This document shows positions 34,958 through 42,990 of a stretch of 64,000 nt of DNA, in pieces (within the stretch, counting starts at the first letter, position 1; each line of letters starts with the position of its first letter). The notes below the pieces were generated by a model, which did not search any database, had not been told where the DNA came from, and saw only the letters and a list, made by a program, of their open reading frames with translations. Origin of the DNA: Chitinophaga varians (GTDB lineage: Bacteria > Bacteroidota > Bacteroidia > Chitinophagales > Chitinophagaceae); the NCBI RefSeq assembly GCF_014529945.1, contig NZ_JACVFB010000001.1, positions 1,919,273-1,983,272 on the forward strand, in the 5' to 3' direction. A program made the translations under genes and the position numbers.

Positions 34958-34985
34958 TATAGGGGGCATTTCATCACCCCCTATA
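34958..34985 (-). terminator. probable terminator of the hybrid regulator gene
   Basis: A 9-bp perfect stem TATAGGGGG / CCCCCTATA with a 10-base loop, 34 bp after the regulator stop on the minus strand; the following run is TAATATTTTA, a weak T-tract. It could instead be a regulatory hairpin. Confidence 0.5.
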
Positions 34986-35018
34986 TCTAAAATGAATGCA
35001 GTAGCGGGAAAGGAGCAA

Positions 35019-38000
35019 TTATATCTCTTCATGGCTTTCCGTGATATTGAAGTCACGGTTAAAGGAATGCCGGTATTTTTTTACGTAGCTGGAAGGATTC
35101 ATCCCAAACAGTTTCACGAACTGTTCACGAAAATATTTAATATCTCCGATGCCTACCTGAACGGCTGCCTGTGTAATCGTGTAATTTTCCCGGAGCAATA
35201 AAACGGCCGCTTTACGGAGCCGGATCGACCGGATAAAAGAATTGATCGTCTGGCCGGAAATAGATTTTACCTTCTTGTATAAACTGGAGTGGCTCATACC
35301 GATTTCCAGGGTGAACTTTTTAATGGAGAAGGTTTCATCTTCCAGGTTCGACTCTATGATCTCAATACAGCGTTTCAGGAAATCCTGGTATTCTGCTGGT
35401 ACCCTGATATTACTGTTTTTAAGGGTGATGCGGTCAAAAAAGTACTGTTGCAACAGGTTCCTGTTCTTGATGATGTTATTCACCTTGGCCATCAGCAGGT
35501 CCTTGTCGAAAGGTTTGGTAATATAATCATCTGCTCCGCCCTCGAGACCTTTGAGACGGGTATCGGAGGCAGAAGACCCGGTAAGCAGGATCACCGGGAT
35601 ATGACTGATCATCTCTGTCTGTTTTATTTTGGTGCAGAGCTCTACCCCATCCATCCCCTCCATCTGGATATCGCTGATCACCAGGTCGGGCATATATTTC
35701 TGTACCGCTGCAAAACCACTGGTACCATTGTCCGCTTCATATACCACAAATTTATCTTTGAACAGCTGCTGGAGGTACTGCCTGATTTCATCGTGGTCAT
35801 CGATCAGTAGGATGGATTTCTTTTCGGTAATGGTCGTGGTGGGCACATCTGCCTCCTGGGCGTCAGTGGCGGTATCCTGTACCTCCAGGCTGGCGTCAGC
35901 GCTGAGCTCCTTCAGAAAAGCCGATTGGTGCCCGCTGCTTTCCAATAATGGCGTACCGTCGAAATGGGCATAGCCCCTTTTCAGGCAAAGCCGGAAAGCA
36001 GTGCCTTCACTTACCTTGCTCTCATAGCTGATGATGCCGTGATGCTTTTCGATGAAGTGTTTTACCAGGTAAAGCCCAATCCCAAAACCTGTTTGTAACG
36101 ACTCTTTACGGTCCTGCGCCCGCTGGAATTTTTCGAAGATCCGGTTACCTACGCCCGCTTCAATGCCACAACCACTGTCCTTGATTACAATGGTCACCGT
36201 GTCAGCATCGGCGCTCAGTTCAAAAATAATGGTCCCGTTATCGGGGGTAAACTTAAAGGCGTTGGAGAGCAGGTTAAAAATGGCAATCTCCAGTTTTTCA
36301 CTATCGCCGTATAAGTCTATGGCCGGTTGCCGGGTATGGAAAGTGTATTCAATATTTTTAGCTTTTGCCTGCTGGGAAAAGCAGAGATATACTTCATGGC
36401 AGAGATTCACCATATCCAGCCGGGCAATCTTGAGTTGGTCGCCCTCCTGATCGGCCTTGCGGAATAACAGCAGCTGGTCTACCAGACTAAGCAGGCGTCT
36501 GGCGTTGCGGTATACAATGCCCAGGTCCCGATCGTTTTTATGCTGCAGCAGTTCTTTCAGCGGATTGATAATGAGGGTGAGCGGTGTCCGGAACTCGTGA
36601 GAAACATTGGTAAAGAACGACAGTTTCTTCTCATTCAGCTCTTTTTCTTTCTCCTTCTCCAGATAAGCCAGCTTGATTTCGTATTTCAGCCGTTCCTCCC
36701 GTGCCCGATACTGAATATACAGATAGATAGCAGCCAGGGTGGTGCTGATATACAACAGATAAGCCCACCAGGTACGGTACCACGGAGGCAATACAATCAG
36801 GGAAACCGTGCGTATTGCCGGCCCCCAATATCCATCGGCATTGCTGGCTTTTATCTCAAAGGTGTAATGTCCTTCCTGTAGATGGGTATAGTTGGCGGTC
36901 CTGGTTTGACCGACATAGTTCCAGTTATTGTCCCAGCCTCGCAGGCGGTAGGCATAGCTGATTTTATCAGGCAGCGTATATTCCAGCGCTACGAAATCGA
37001 AAGCAATGGTGGCTTTGTCATAGGGAACAGTAATCTCCTGTACTTCTTTTTCCGATGTCCTGCCGGATACATAATGATCTGAGGCCGTCACCGGCGTATT
37101 GTTGACGTTGATATTGGTCAGCCACACCGGCGGGATGGTAGTTTCTGCATACACGCTATCGGGGTAAAAGATATTGAACCCTTTAATGCCACCAAAGGCC
37201 AGCTCGCCGGAATGCAGTGCCAGTGCCGCATTAAAGCTAAACTGATTACTCTGTAATCCGTCAGAGGCATAGAAGTTGCGAAACGTTTTCTTTACCGGGT
37301 CAAATTTGGAGAGCCCATTGAAGGTGCTGATCCAGATATTGCCTTTGTTGTCTTCCAGCATCCGGAGAATGGAATTGCTCGGCAACCCTTCCGTCATGGT
37401 GTAGCGGGTATAGGCGCCGGTTTGCCGGTTAAAGCGCAATAAGCCGCCACCATCCGTACCTACCCAGAAATTACCTTGTTTATCATGGTAGATAGACCGG
37501 ACCGTATAACCAATATCAAAACGCTGGTGCTTCAGGTGATATCGGTCTACCCTGATGAGAGCCGAGTAATTACCGCCCCATAGCTGTCCTTCACGGTCTT
37601 CTGCCAGGCACTGCATGTTTACCAGGCTACTGTCGAAAAGGGTAAAACGGTTTTCCTGCGGATTAAAACGATACAGGGTACCGTTGTTGGTCGTGCTGGC
37701 CCATAGCTGCTGTTGACGATCTTCATAGACCATCCATACATTGTTTTCTGCGGTACGGGTATATGGATTAAAACAGGTATAGTGCTCAAACTTCCTGGTG
37801 GTGGTGCTGTAGCGGTTTACCCCGCCAAACCAGGTAGATATCCATAGGTCGCGGTGAACATCATGGATGATGGAGGTGATAAAATTACTGCTGATGCCTT
37901 GCGGCTGATGTATATCATGGCTGTAGGAAGTAATGGCGCCGGTTTCCCGGTTCCAGTGTTTCAGGCCTCCTCCGTCGGTACCTATCCAGATATTTTTTGC

Positions 38001-39089
38001 GTCATCTTCACAAAAGGAAAAAATAAAATTATCGATGGCCCTGGCATCAGGGTTGCGATTCAGCACATTTAGCTCAAACGGGTTACGTCGCGATTCAAGG
38101 ATATTAATGCCGCCCCGCAGGGTGCCGATCCATTTGCGGCCTTCCCGGTCTTCATAAATAGAATAAACGGAATTGCTGCTCAGCTGTGACCGGCTGCCCG
38201 GACTGGTAAACGGGCGGGCAGGAACATCGGTACCCGTTATCAGATAAATGCCGTTGCCGTCGGAGGCGCACCAGGTAGTCCCTTCCCTGTCGGTATACAG
38301 GTGTACGATCTTACTGTTGTCGGGTAAGGCGTTAGCGGAAAATTTTCCGGTGCCCGGCATATAACGGAATACGCCGGCATCCGTGCCCAGCAACAGGTTG
38401 CCGGACTTGTCGACATTGAGGCAGTTGGCGCGGGGAATATCCCCGGAGACGATGGACAAGGAATGCTGCTCCGTTTCATATTTACACAGGCCAACATTTT
38501 GCACGAATATCCAGGCAGACTTACCCGTAAATTTTATACCAGTCACCTCATAATTGGTGATGGTGGTGGCGCCGCTATGTATTGGAATTTGCAAGCCGTT
38601 ACAAAGATTATTATCAAATACGAGCAAGCCATTTTTCTCGGTGCCGACTAAGACAAGTCCATTTTCATCCGACTTGATGATATGTATGTTTTCATTGGCT
38701 TTTTGGAGGGTACGACTATTCACCGGCCGGTACATCGGCATGAGAAATTTTTCTGTGGCAGGGTTAAAAACACTTACTCCCCGCCGGCCGCCCACCCAGA
38801 GCTGGTGGTGATTATCATCGGCAAGCGTGTAAATACCATTATCGGCCAGTGAGGTGCTATCGCCTACTTTGTTCCGGTACACTTTAAATCTATACCCATC
38901 GTACCTGCTGAGTCCATCATACGTACCAAACCACATAAATCCTTTGTGGTCCTGATATACAGAGGTAACGGCATTATTGGACAACCCGTCTTCTATGCCC
39001 AGGTACCGGATGGGATAACCAATAGCAAACGAAGTGGCAGTGACCACCATCAGCAATAAAACAAAGCAACATATCCTCACAACGTGCAT
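35019..39089 (-). CDS. hybrid two-component system (HTCS) regulator
   Basis: 1356 residues in one chain: signal peptide (1-22), about fourteen beta-propeller repeats (Reg_prop; GLSNNAVTSVYQDHKGFMWF and WIGTDGGG-type units) to about residue 690, a Y_Y_Y domain, a membrane helix near 785-805, a HisKA with phosphorylated His in FFTNVSHEFRTPLTLI, an ATPase domain (NLLSNAFKFTPDNGTI), a receiver with Asp in LVISDIQMEGMDG, and an AraC helix-turn-helix at the C-terminus. It senses an oligosaccharide in the periplasm and switches on the adjacent susCD-glycosidase operon. Upstream of susC, divided by 218 bp, it has the same direction but probably its own transcript. Confidence 0.95.
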   Translation of the reverse strand: MHVVRICCFVLLLMVVTATSFAIGYPIRYLGIEDGLSNNAVTSVYQDHKGFMWFGTYDGLSRYDGYRFKVYRNKVGDSTSLADNGIYTLADDNHHQLWVGGRRGVSVFNPATEKFLMPMYRPVNSRTLQKANENIHIIKSDENGLVLVGTEKNGLLVFDNNLCNGLQIPIHSGATTITNYEVTGIKFTGKSAWIFVQNVGLCKYETEQHSLSIVSGDIPRANCLNVDKSGNLLLGTDAGVFRYMPGTGKFSANALPDNSKIVHLYTDREGTTWCASDGNGIYLITGTDVPARPFTSPGSRSQLSSNSVYSIYEDREGRKWIGTLRGGINILESRRNPFELNVLNRNPDARAIDNFIFSFCEDDAKNIWIGTDGGGLKHWNRETGAITSYSHDIHQPQGISSNFITSIIHDVHRDLWISTWFGGVNRYSTTTRKFEHYTCFNPYTRTAENNVWMVYEDRQQQLWASTTNNGTLYRFNPQENRFTLFDSSLVNMQCLAEDREGQLWGGNYSALIRVDRYHLKHQRFDIGYTVRSIYHDKQGNFWVGTDGGGLLRFNRQTGAYTRYTMTEGLPSNSILRMLEDNKGNIWISTFNGLSKFDPVKKTFRNFYASDGLQSNQFSFNAALALHSGELAFGGIKGFNIFYPDSVYAETTIPPVWLTNINVNNTPVTASDHYVSGRTSEKEVQEITVPYDKATIAFDFVALEYTLPDKISYAYRLRGWDNNWNYVGQTRTANYTHLQEGHYTFEIKASNADGYWGPAIRTVSLIVLPPWYRTWWAYLLYISTTLAAIYLYIQYRAREERLKYEIKLAYLEKEKEKELNEKKLSFFTNVSHEFRTPLTLIINPLKELLQHKNDRDLGIVYRNARRLLSLVDQLLLFRKADQEGDQLKIARLDMVNLCHEVYLCFSQQAKAKNIEYTFHTRQPAIDLYGDSEKLEIAIFNLLSNAFKFTPDNGTIIFELSADADTVTIVIKDSGCGIEAGVGNRIFEKFQRAQDRKESLQTGFGIGLYLVKHFIEKHHGIISYESKVSEGTAFRLCLKRGYAHFDGTPLLESSGHQSAFLKELSADASLEVQDTATDAQEADVPTTTITEKKSILLIDDHDEIRQYLQQLFKDKFVVYEADNGTSGFAAVQKYMPDLVISDIQMEGMDGVELCTKIKQTEMISHIPVILLTGSSASDTRLKGLEGGADDYITKPFDKDLLMAKVNNIIKNRNLLQQYFFDRITLKNSNIRVPAEYQDFLKRCIEIIESNLEDETFSIKKFTLEIGMSHSSLYKKVKSISGQTINSFIRSIRLRKAAVLLLRENYTITQAAVQVGIGDIKYFREQFVKLFGMNPSSYVKKYRHSFNRDFNITESHEEI

Positions 39090-39228
39090 AGGCTTCTTTT
39101 AACGGCTATAAAGCTATTGAAAAAGATAAACTTTCGAGACAGGAGAAATGGATTGGTGTTGCTGAAATGTTTTAGAAGACGCAGGGGAATGTGGAATCTT
39201 TTCTTATGGGTCCAGGTCTTAAATAAAT

Positions 39229-39260
39229 AAAGGGCAGCATTCTTGAAAATGCTACCCTTT
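39229..39260 (-). terminator. terminator after tRNA-Arg
   Basis: Stem AAAGGGcAGCATT / AATGCTaCCCTTT with one mismatch and a 6-base loop, 20 bp after the tRNA 3' end on the minus strand, followed by a T/A-rich tract. Confidence 0.75.
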
Positions 39261-39279
39261 ATTATTCATTTAAAATTTG

Positions 39280-39353
39280 TGACCGCGTCTGGATTCAAAC
39301 CAGAAACCTTTTGATTCGTAGTCAAATGCTCTATTCAGTTGAGCTACGCAGCC
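39280..39353 (-). tRNA. tRNA-Arg (anticodon ACG), divergent copy
   Basis: A 74-base cloverleaf without encoded CCA. Acceptor GGCTGCG pairs with CGCGGTC (two G-U pairs), D arm GCTCAACTGAATAGAGC, anticodon stem TTTGA/TCAAA with loop CTACGAA, T stem TCTGG/CCAGA around TTTGAAT. Compared with the tRNA-Arg at 52812 the anticodon and T stems are changed by paired substitutions, and base 37 is A instead of G. A promoter lies upstream at 39372-39402. Confidence 0.95.
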
Positions 39354-39371
39354 AGTTCCCTTTCGGTGTTG

Positions 39372-39402
39372 CAAAGATAAACATTTATTTTATCTTAACA
39401 AA
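39372..39402 (-). promoter_or_regulatory. promoter of tRNA-Arg (39353)
   Basis: On the minus strand TTTG (39402-39399), 19 bp, TATCTTTG (39379-39372), an exact fit to the Bacteroidota consensus; 18 bp from the tRNA 5' end. Confidence 0.88.
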
Positions 39403-39497
39403 TTATTTTTCAATTCTTTACATCTGCTACTTTTTAACAGTATGTTTTTATTGAGCTAAAAAAAACTGCAAAATGTATTGCAGCATTTTTTAAGTTG

Positions 39498-39571
39498 TGA
39501 CCCTGTCAGGATTCAAACCTGAAACCTTCTGATCCGTAGTCAGATGCTCTATTCAGTTGAGCTACAAGGCC
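39498..39571 (-). tRNA. tRNA-Arg (anticodon ACG)
   Basis: A 74-base cloverleaf. Acceptor GGCCTTG pairs with CAGGGTC (two G-U pairs), anticodon stem TCTGA/TCAGA with loop CTACGGA, T stem TCAGG/CCTGA. It is almost identical to the copy at 52812 outside the acceptor stem. No strong terminator is seen between it and the next tRNA. Confidence 0.95.
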
Positions 39572-39590
39572 ATTTCCCCGTTTGGGATTG

Positions 39591-39621
39591 CAAATGTAGG
39601 ATTACTTTTTATTTAAACAAA
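39591..39621 (-). promoter_or_regulatory. promoter of tRNA-Arg (39571)
   Basis: TTTG (39621-39618), 19 bp, TACATTTG (39598-39591) on the minus strand; 19 bp from the tRNA 5' end. Confidence 0.88.
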
Positions 39622-39722
39622 TTTTTTTGAAATATTTTTTTGAAGGCACTACCGTCAACCACTATACGCAGTGATCACAACACTACATAAAACAGCCACC
39701 ATACACACTTTCAGGCATCATC

Positions 39723-40709
39723 TTATTTCTCTACCGGGTAAGGGCCTTCTGTAAAAACAGTGTTGTGATAACCTTTGGAGCCGACCTGTTGTGCCAGTGG
39801 ACTAAAAACATGCTGACCATTTTCCAGTGCTTCCAGTGCCTTTCCATAGTCATACTCCGGCTTCCACCCCAGGTCTTTTCGGGCTTTCGCATTATCATAC
39901 ACCCTGTCTATTACCGGCTGCATCTTCCAGTTCAGCCGGGCATACAGCTTTTCGAAACCAGGATAATAATGACGTAACACCGCCGGCGCATCATGTTGCA
40001 ATGCCAGCATATACTCCCTGGAAAACGGCGTGGTAGCGCTGATCACATAACGATCAAAGCCAATGGACGCCGCCTTCTCCGCTGCCAGCAAATGCGCCGT
40101 CACCACATCCGCCAGGTCTACCCTGCCAAACAACAGTTCATTTACTTTCAGGTTGGCATCATCATATGCCTCCCGCTTATTACGATCATCATCGATCTCC
40201 GGAAAAAACCGCGAAGTACGTAGCACCACACAAGGCAGGCCATGCTTACGGTAAAACAACCGGCAAAGATCTTCTGCCGCCAACTTGGTGATGCCATAGA
40301 TATTTTTAGGCATCGGCGCCAGCGCCGGCGTTACCCACACTGCCGGTCCACCTGGCGCCGGCTCCATAGCGTCCCCAAACACGCTGGTGGTGCTGGTAAA
40401 AACAAAACGCTCCACTCCCGCCGCCACTGCGGCTTCCAACAGACGCAAGGTGCCTGTGATATTGGTATCGATGAACTGTTGTACCGAATGTGTCACTACA
40501 TGTGGCTTATGTAACGTGGCCGCATGAAACACCACAGACACGCCTTTCATACGCTCATGCACAAAGTCGGCATCAGTAATGGAACCAATATGACTGGTAA
40601 AAACACCGGCATTCTGATCAATGCCCACTACCTCATAACGCAGCTCCAGCAATCTGCGCACCAATGCTTCTCCCAAGTGCCCGGAACTACCTGTAACTAA
40701 AACACGCAT
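39723..40709 (-). CDS. NAD-dependent epimerase/dehydratase (SDR family)
   Basis: Start at ATG 40709 (MRVLVTGSSGHLGEAL). About 328 residues: Rossmann fold with GSSGHLG at residues 7-13, an acidic end of beta 2 (VVGIDQNAG), VFHAATLHKPH, and the catalytic pair in YGITK with an upstream TSTTS for the Ser/Thr. These extended SDR enzymes act on nucleotide sugars or other NAD substrates; the exact reaction is not evident. It is divergent from the AraC regulator at 40800, with 90 bp between them, so the regulator may control it. Confidence 0.85.
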   Translation of the reverse strand: MRVLVTGSSGHLGEALVRRLLELRYEVVGIDQNAGVFTSHIGSITDADFVHERMKGVSVVFHAATLHKPHVVTHSVQQFIDTNITGTLRLLEAAVAAGVERFVFTSTTSVFGDAMEPAPGGPAVWVTPALAPMPKNIYGITKLAAEDLCRLFYRKHGLPCVVLRTSRFFPEIDDDRNKREAYDDANLKVNELLFGRVDLADVVTAHLLAAEKAASIGFDRYVISATTPFSREYMLALQHDAPAVLRHYYPGFEKLYARLNWKMQPVIDRVYDNAKARKDLGWKPEYDYGKALEALENGQHVFSPLAQQVGSKGYHNTVFTEGPYPVEK

Positions 40710-40799
40710 ATTATATTGATATTTTGATACCCTCAAAGATAGCAGGACCAGCCGGCAAAGGATATTGATTTAGGAGGTAAAAATGTTGATCTTTGTAGT

Positions 40800-41753
40800 A
40801 TGTCATACACGATCAGCGGAGACGCCTATAAAGAGATTGCAGCCCGGAGGTTTTCCGATGGCCGCCGCTTCGATCACTTCGAGCATAACACCGTTGCCTT
40901 ACCCTACGTACGGCATCAGGTGTCGCATGCCTTTAACCACGACTTCGGAATCATACAGTTCAGGGCCGATTTTGAGCGGGACATTACGATACAGCAGGTA
41001 AAAGGAGCCGTCCCTCACGTAAGCCTTCATTTTCAGCTCAAAGGTAATTCCTGCGCCGATTTCAAAGGACTTCCCCCTCAACCGCTGCAAGCCGGGGAGT
41101 TTAATTTGTACGCCTCTGACAATTTCCAGTCGGACCTCCATTTCAAAGCCCAGCAAGGATTTGAATACCTCGCTATTACTTTCCGGCAGGCTCTTTTACA
41201 ACAGGTGCTGGCACAGCTTACCGCTCCTCCAGGGGATGTTGCCGCGCAACTGGCTTCCGGCGCCACTTTCGCGCTCTCTCCCAAAGCGATGACCATCTCA
41301 CCGGAGATCCAACTGGCACTACGCTCGTTGGTACGCCCGCCGGTATCAGACAATTTATTGCCGGTGTATCTGCATAGCAAAGTAACGGAAATCATCGCCC
41401 TGCTGTTTTCCGGCCTTCATCCAGAACCGCGCCCCGCATGGCAACGGGAGATGCAGGACATCTATCACTATATCCTTGAACACTACCTCGATATTCCATC
41501 CCTTGCAGCGGTGGCCCGGCATTTCACCTTAACGGAATACCAGATCAAACAACAATTGCGGCTACAGTATGGCACCACCTTCTATGAACTCGTCCAGGAA
41601 CGGAAGATGGCCCATGCCATGCAGCTGCTGCTGCAAACCGACATGCATGTCAACGAAGTAGCCTGGCTGATGGGCTATAGCAACGCCAGTAATTTCATTC
41701 AGGCGTTTAAGAGAAAGTTTGGCATCACACCACGACAGGTAACAGCCGATTGA
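40800..41753 (+). CDS. AraC-family transcriptional regulator
   Basis: 317 residues. An N-terminal sensing half (HVSLHFQLKGNSCADF, LQAGEFNLYASDNFQSDL) of cupin-like type is followed by a C-terminal AraC domain with IPSLAAVARHFTLTEYQIKQ and VNEVAWLMGYSNASNFIQAF, ending GITPRQVTAD. It is divergent from the epimerase gene and a plausible regulator of it. No -7 box with good fit was found; the nearest, GATCTTTG, ends 6 bp before the start codon. Confidence 0.9.
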   Translation: MSYTISGDAYKEIAARRFSDGRRFDHFEHNTVALPYVRHQVSHAFNHDFGIIQFRADFERDITIQQVKGAVPHVSLHFQLKGNSCADFKGLPPQPLQAGEFNLYASDNFQSDLHFKAQQGFEYLAITFRQALLQQVLAQLTAPPGDVAAQLASGATFALSPKAMTISPEIQLALRSLVRPPVSDNLLPVYLHSKVTEIIALLFSGLHPEPRPAWQREMQDIYHYILEHYLDIPSLAAVARHFTLTEYQIKQQLRLQYGTTFYELVQERKMAHAMQLLLQTDMHVNEVAWLMGYSNASNFIQAFKRKFGITPRQVTAD

Positions 41754-41920
41754 TAAGAGTACGGAGGATGCTCCTGTTTTTGTGGAGATGACCACCAAAA
41801 CACCTACCCATATTTTAAACTATTCCCTGCGGATATTGACGCATGATAAGCGAATAATAAATGTTTGTTGTTTATTGATGTCGATGATCGATTTTTGTGC
41901 CCATTAAATCACTTCTCCCG

Positions 41921-42367
41921 ATGAAGAAAATATTTGTCCTGATGACCTTTGCTGTCTTGTTATGCGACTGGAAGGCCACGGCACAGGAAGCCCGTATCCC
42001 GCAGCTCTATGAAGGCTCTATTGATGATAAGCTGCCTATTACCCTATACCTGGTGTCTGTGCCACGTGAGTGTGGAGGAGATCCTTATTATCAGTGTATT
42101 TACCGTTACAATAAAAGTAAAGACAACGAATGGCTGTCGCTGACCGTGGAGTACAACCAGAAAAATCAGTTCATCATGGTGGAACACAGATTTTCCGGCG
42201 TCATGATACTGCAAAAAAATGCAGAAGGGTTTTCCGGCATCTGGATACACCCTAACGGCGCAACGCAGAAAAAGGTCGTACTCCGGAAAACATCTCTTCC
42301 GGCAACAGATATCAAAAAATATGAGGACTATATGGATAAAACATTCTACAACACCGATGATTGTTAA
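41921..42367 (+). CDS. hypothetical secreted protein
   Basis: 148 residues from ATG 41921 (MKKIFVLMTFAVLLC), with a signal peptide to about residue 22 (ATAQ). The mature part is beta-rich: YEGSIDDKLPITLYLV, YYQCIYRYNKSKDNEWLSL, then VVLRKTSLPATDIKKYEDYM. Similar small periplasmic proteins occur in Chitinophagaceae but have no known role. A GATTTTTG box (41890-41897), one base off TAnnTTTG, lies upstream. The stop codon shares bases with the stop of the convergent AlkB-type gene. Confidence 0.6.
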   Translation: MKKIFVLMTFAVLLCDWKATAQEARIPQLYEGSIDDKLPITLYLVSVPRECGGDPYYQCIYRYNKSKDNEWLSLTVEYNQKNQFIMVEHRFSGVMILQKNAEGFSGIWIHPNGATQKKVVLRKTSLPATDIKKYEDYMDKTFYNTDDC

Positions 42368-42984
42368 GGAATATAAGGTGTTGCCACCGTGCCGCCCACC
42401 TTCCGGAAAGTCAGGTTAATCCTGGCTTTCATCGGTTTGGTAGATTTGGCGATACGGTGTTCCCAGTATCTCTGCAGGTCACCTTTCATCAGCAGTAAGG
42501 AACCATGTTGCAGCCTGATGGAATAACGGCGACGGTGATCATCTTTACTACGGAAATCAAAATTTCGCTCCTCTCCCAGGCTGATGGAAGCGATCTCTGT
42601 TTTCAATCCGGGTACGGTATCCTTATCCGAATGCCAGGCTACAGAATCGTTATTATCTCTGTAATAGTTTAATAAAACACCATCGAACACAATTCCGGTA
42701 TGCGCTTCCACCTTTGCTTTTAGTTCCAGCAGTGCGGGGGGCCAGGGCAGCACCGGACGCTGGTCGCCACTACGGATAGGCTCACTGCCAAACCAGGCAG
42801 ACAGTCGCGGCGTCAGCACTTCCTTTTCATACATCATCACTTTACTTTGTTGCCAGGGAACAGTGTTGAGCAACTGTTCCAGCAACCGATCACCTTCCTC
42901 CCTGCTCAGAAAAGCAGGATAGTATTCAATCAAATCTTCCGGCAGCATCAACTGGCTACCATCGTCAAATAATTTCAGTTGCAT
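42364..42984 (-). CDS. AlkB-type 2-oxoglutarate/Fe(II) dioxygenase
   Basis: About 206 residues from ATG 42984 (MQLKLFDDG; ATG 42990 adds two residues). The dioxygenase core has iron ligands in WHSDKD (His and Asp) and in YWEHRI (His), NYYRDNNDS before them, and the 2-oxoglutarate-binding Arg in RINLTFR. AlkB enzymes directly reverse alkyl lesions on DNA bases. QLKLF near the N-terminus resembles a beta-clamp-binding pentapeptide. The gene starts 6 bp after dnaE2, so it belongs to the mutasome operon and adds direct repair to the translesion set. Confidence 0.9.
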   Translation of the reverse strand: MQLKLFDDGSQLMLPEDLIEYYPAFLSREEGDRLLEQLLNTVPWQQSKVMMYEKEVLTPRLSAWFGSEPIRSGDQRPVLPWPPALLELKAKVEAHTGIVFDGVLLNYYRDNNDSVAWHSDKDTVPGLKTEIASISLGEERNFDFRSKDDHRRRYSIRLQHGSLLLMKGDLQRYWEHRIAKSTKPMKARINLTFRKVGGTVATPYIP

Positions 42985-42990
42985 AAGCAT

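Noticed and set aside
39280..39571. Integration site at the tRNA pair
   Set aside because: No integrase gene and no repeated tRNA 3' fragment is seen nearby; the two tRNAs are full length.
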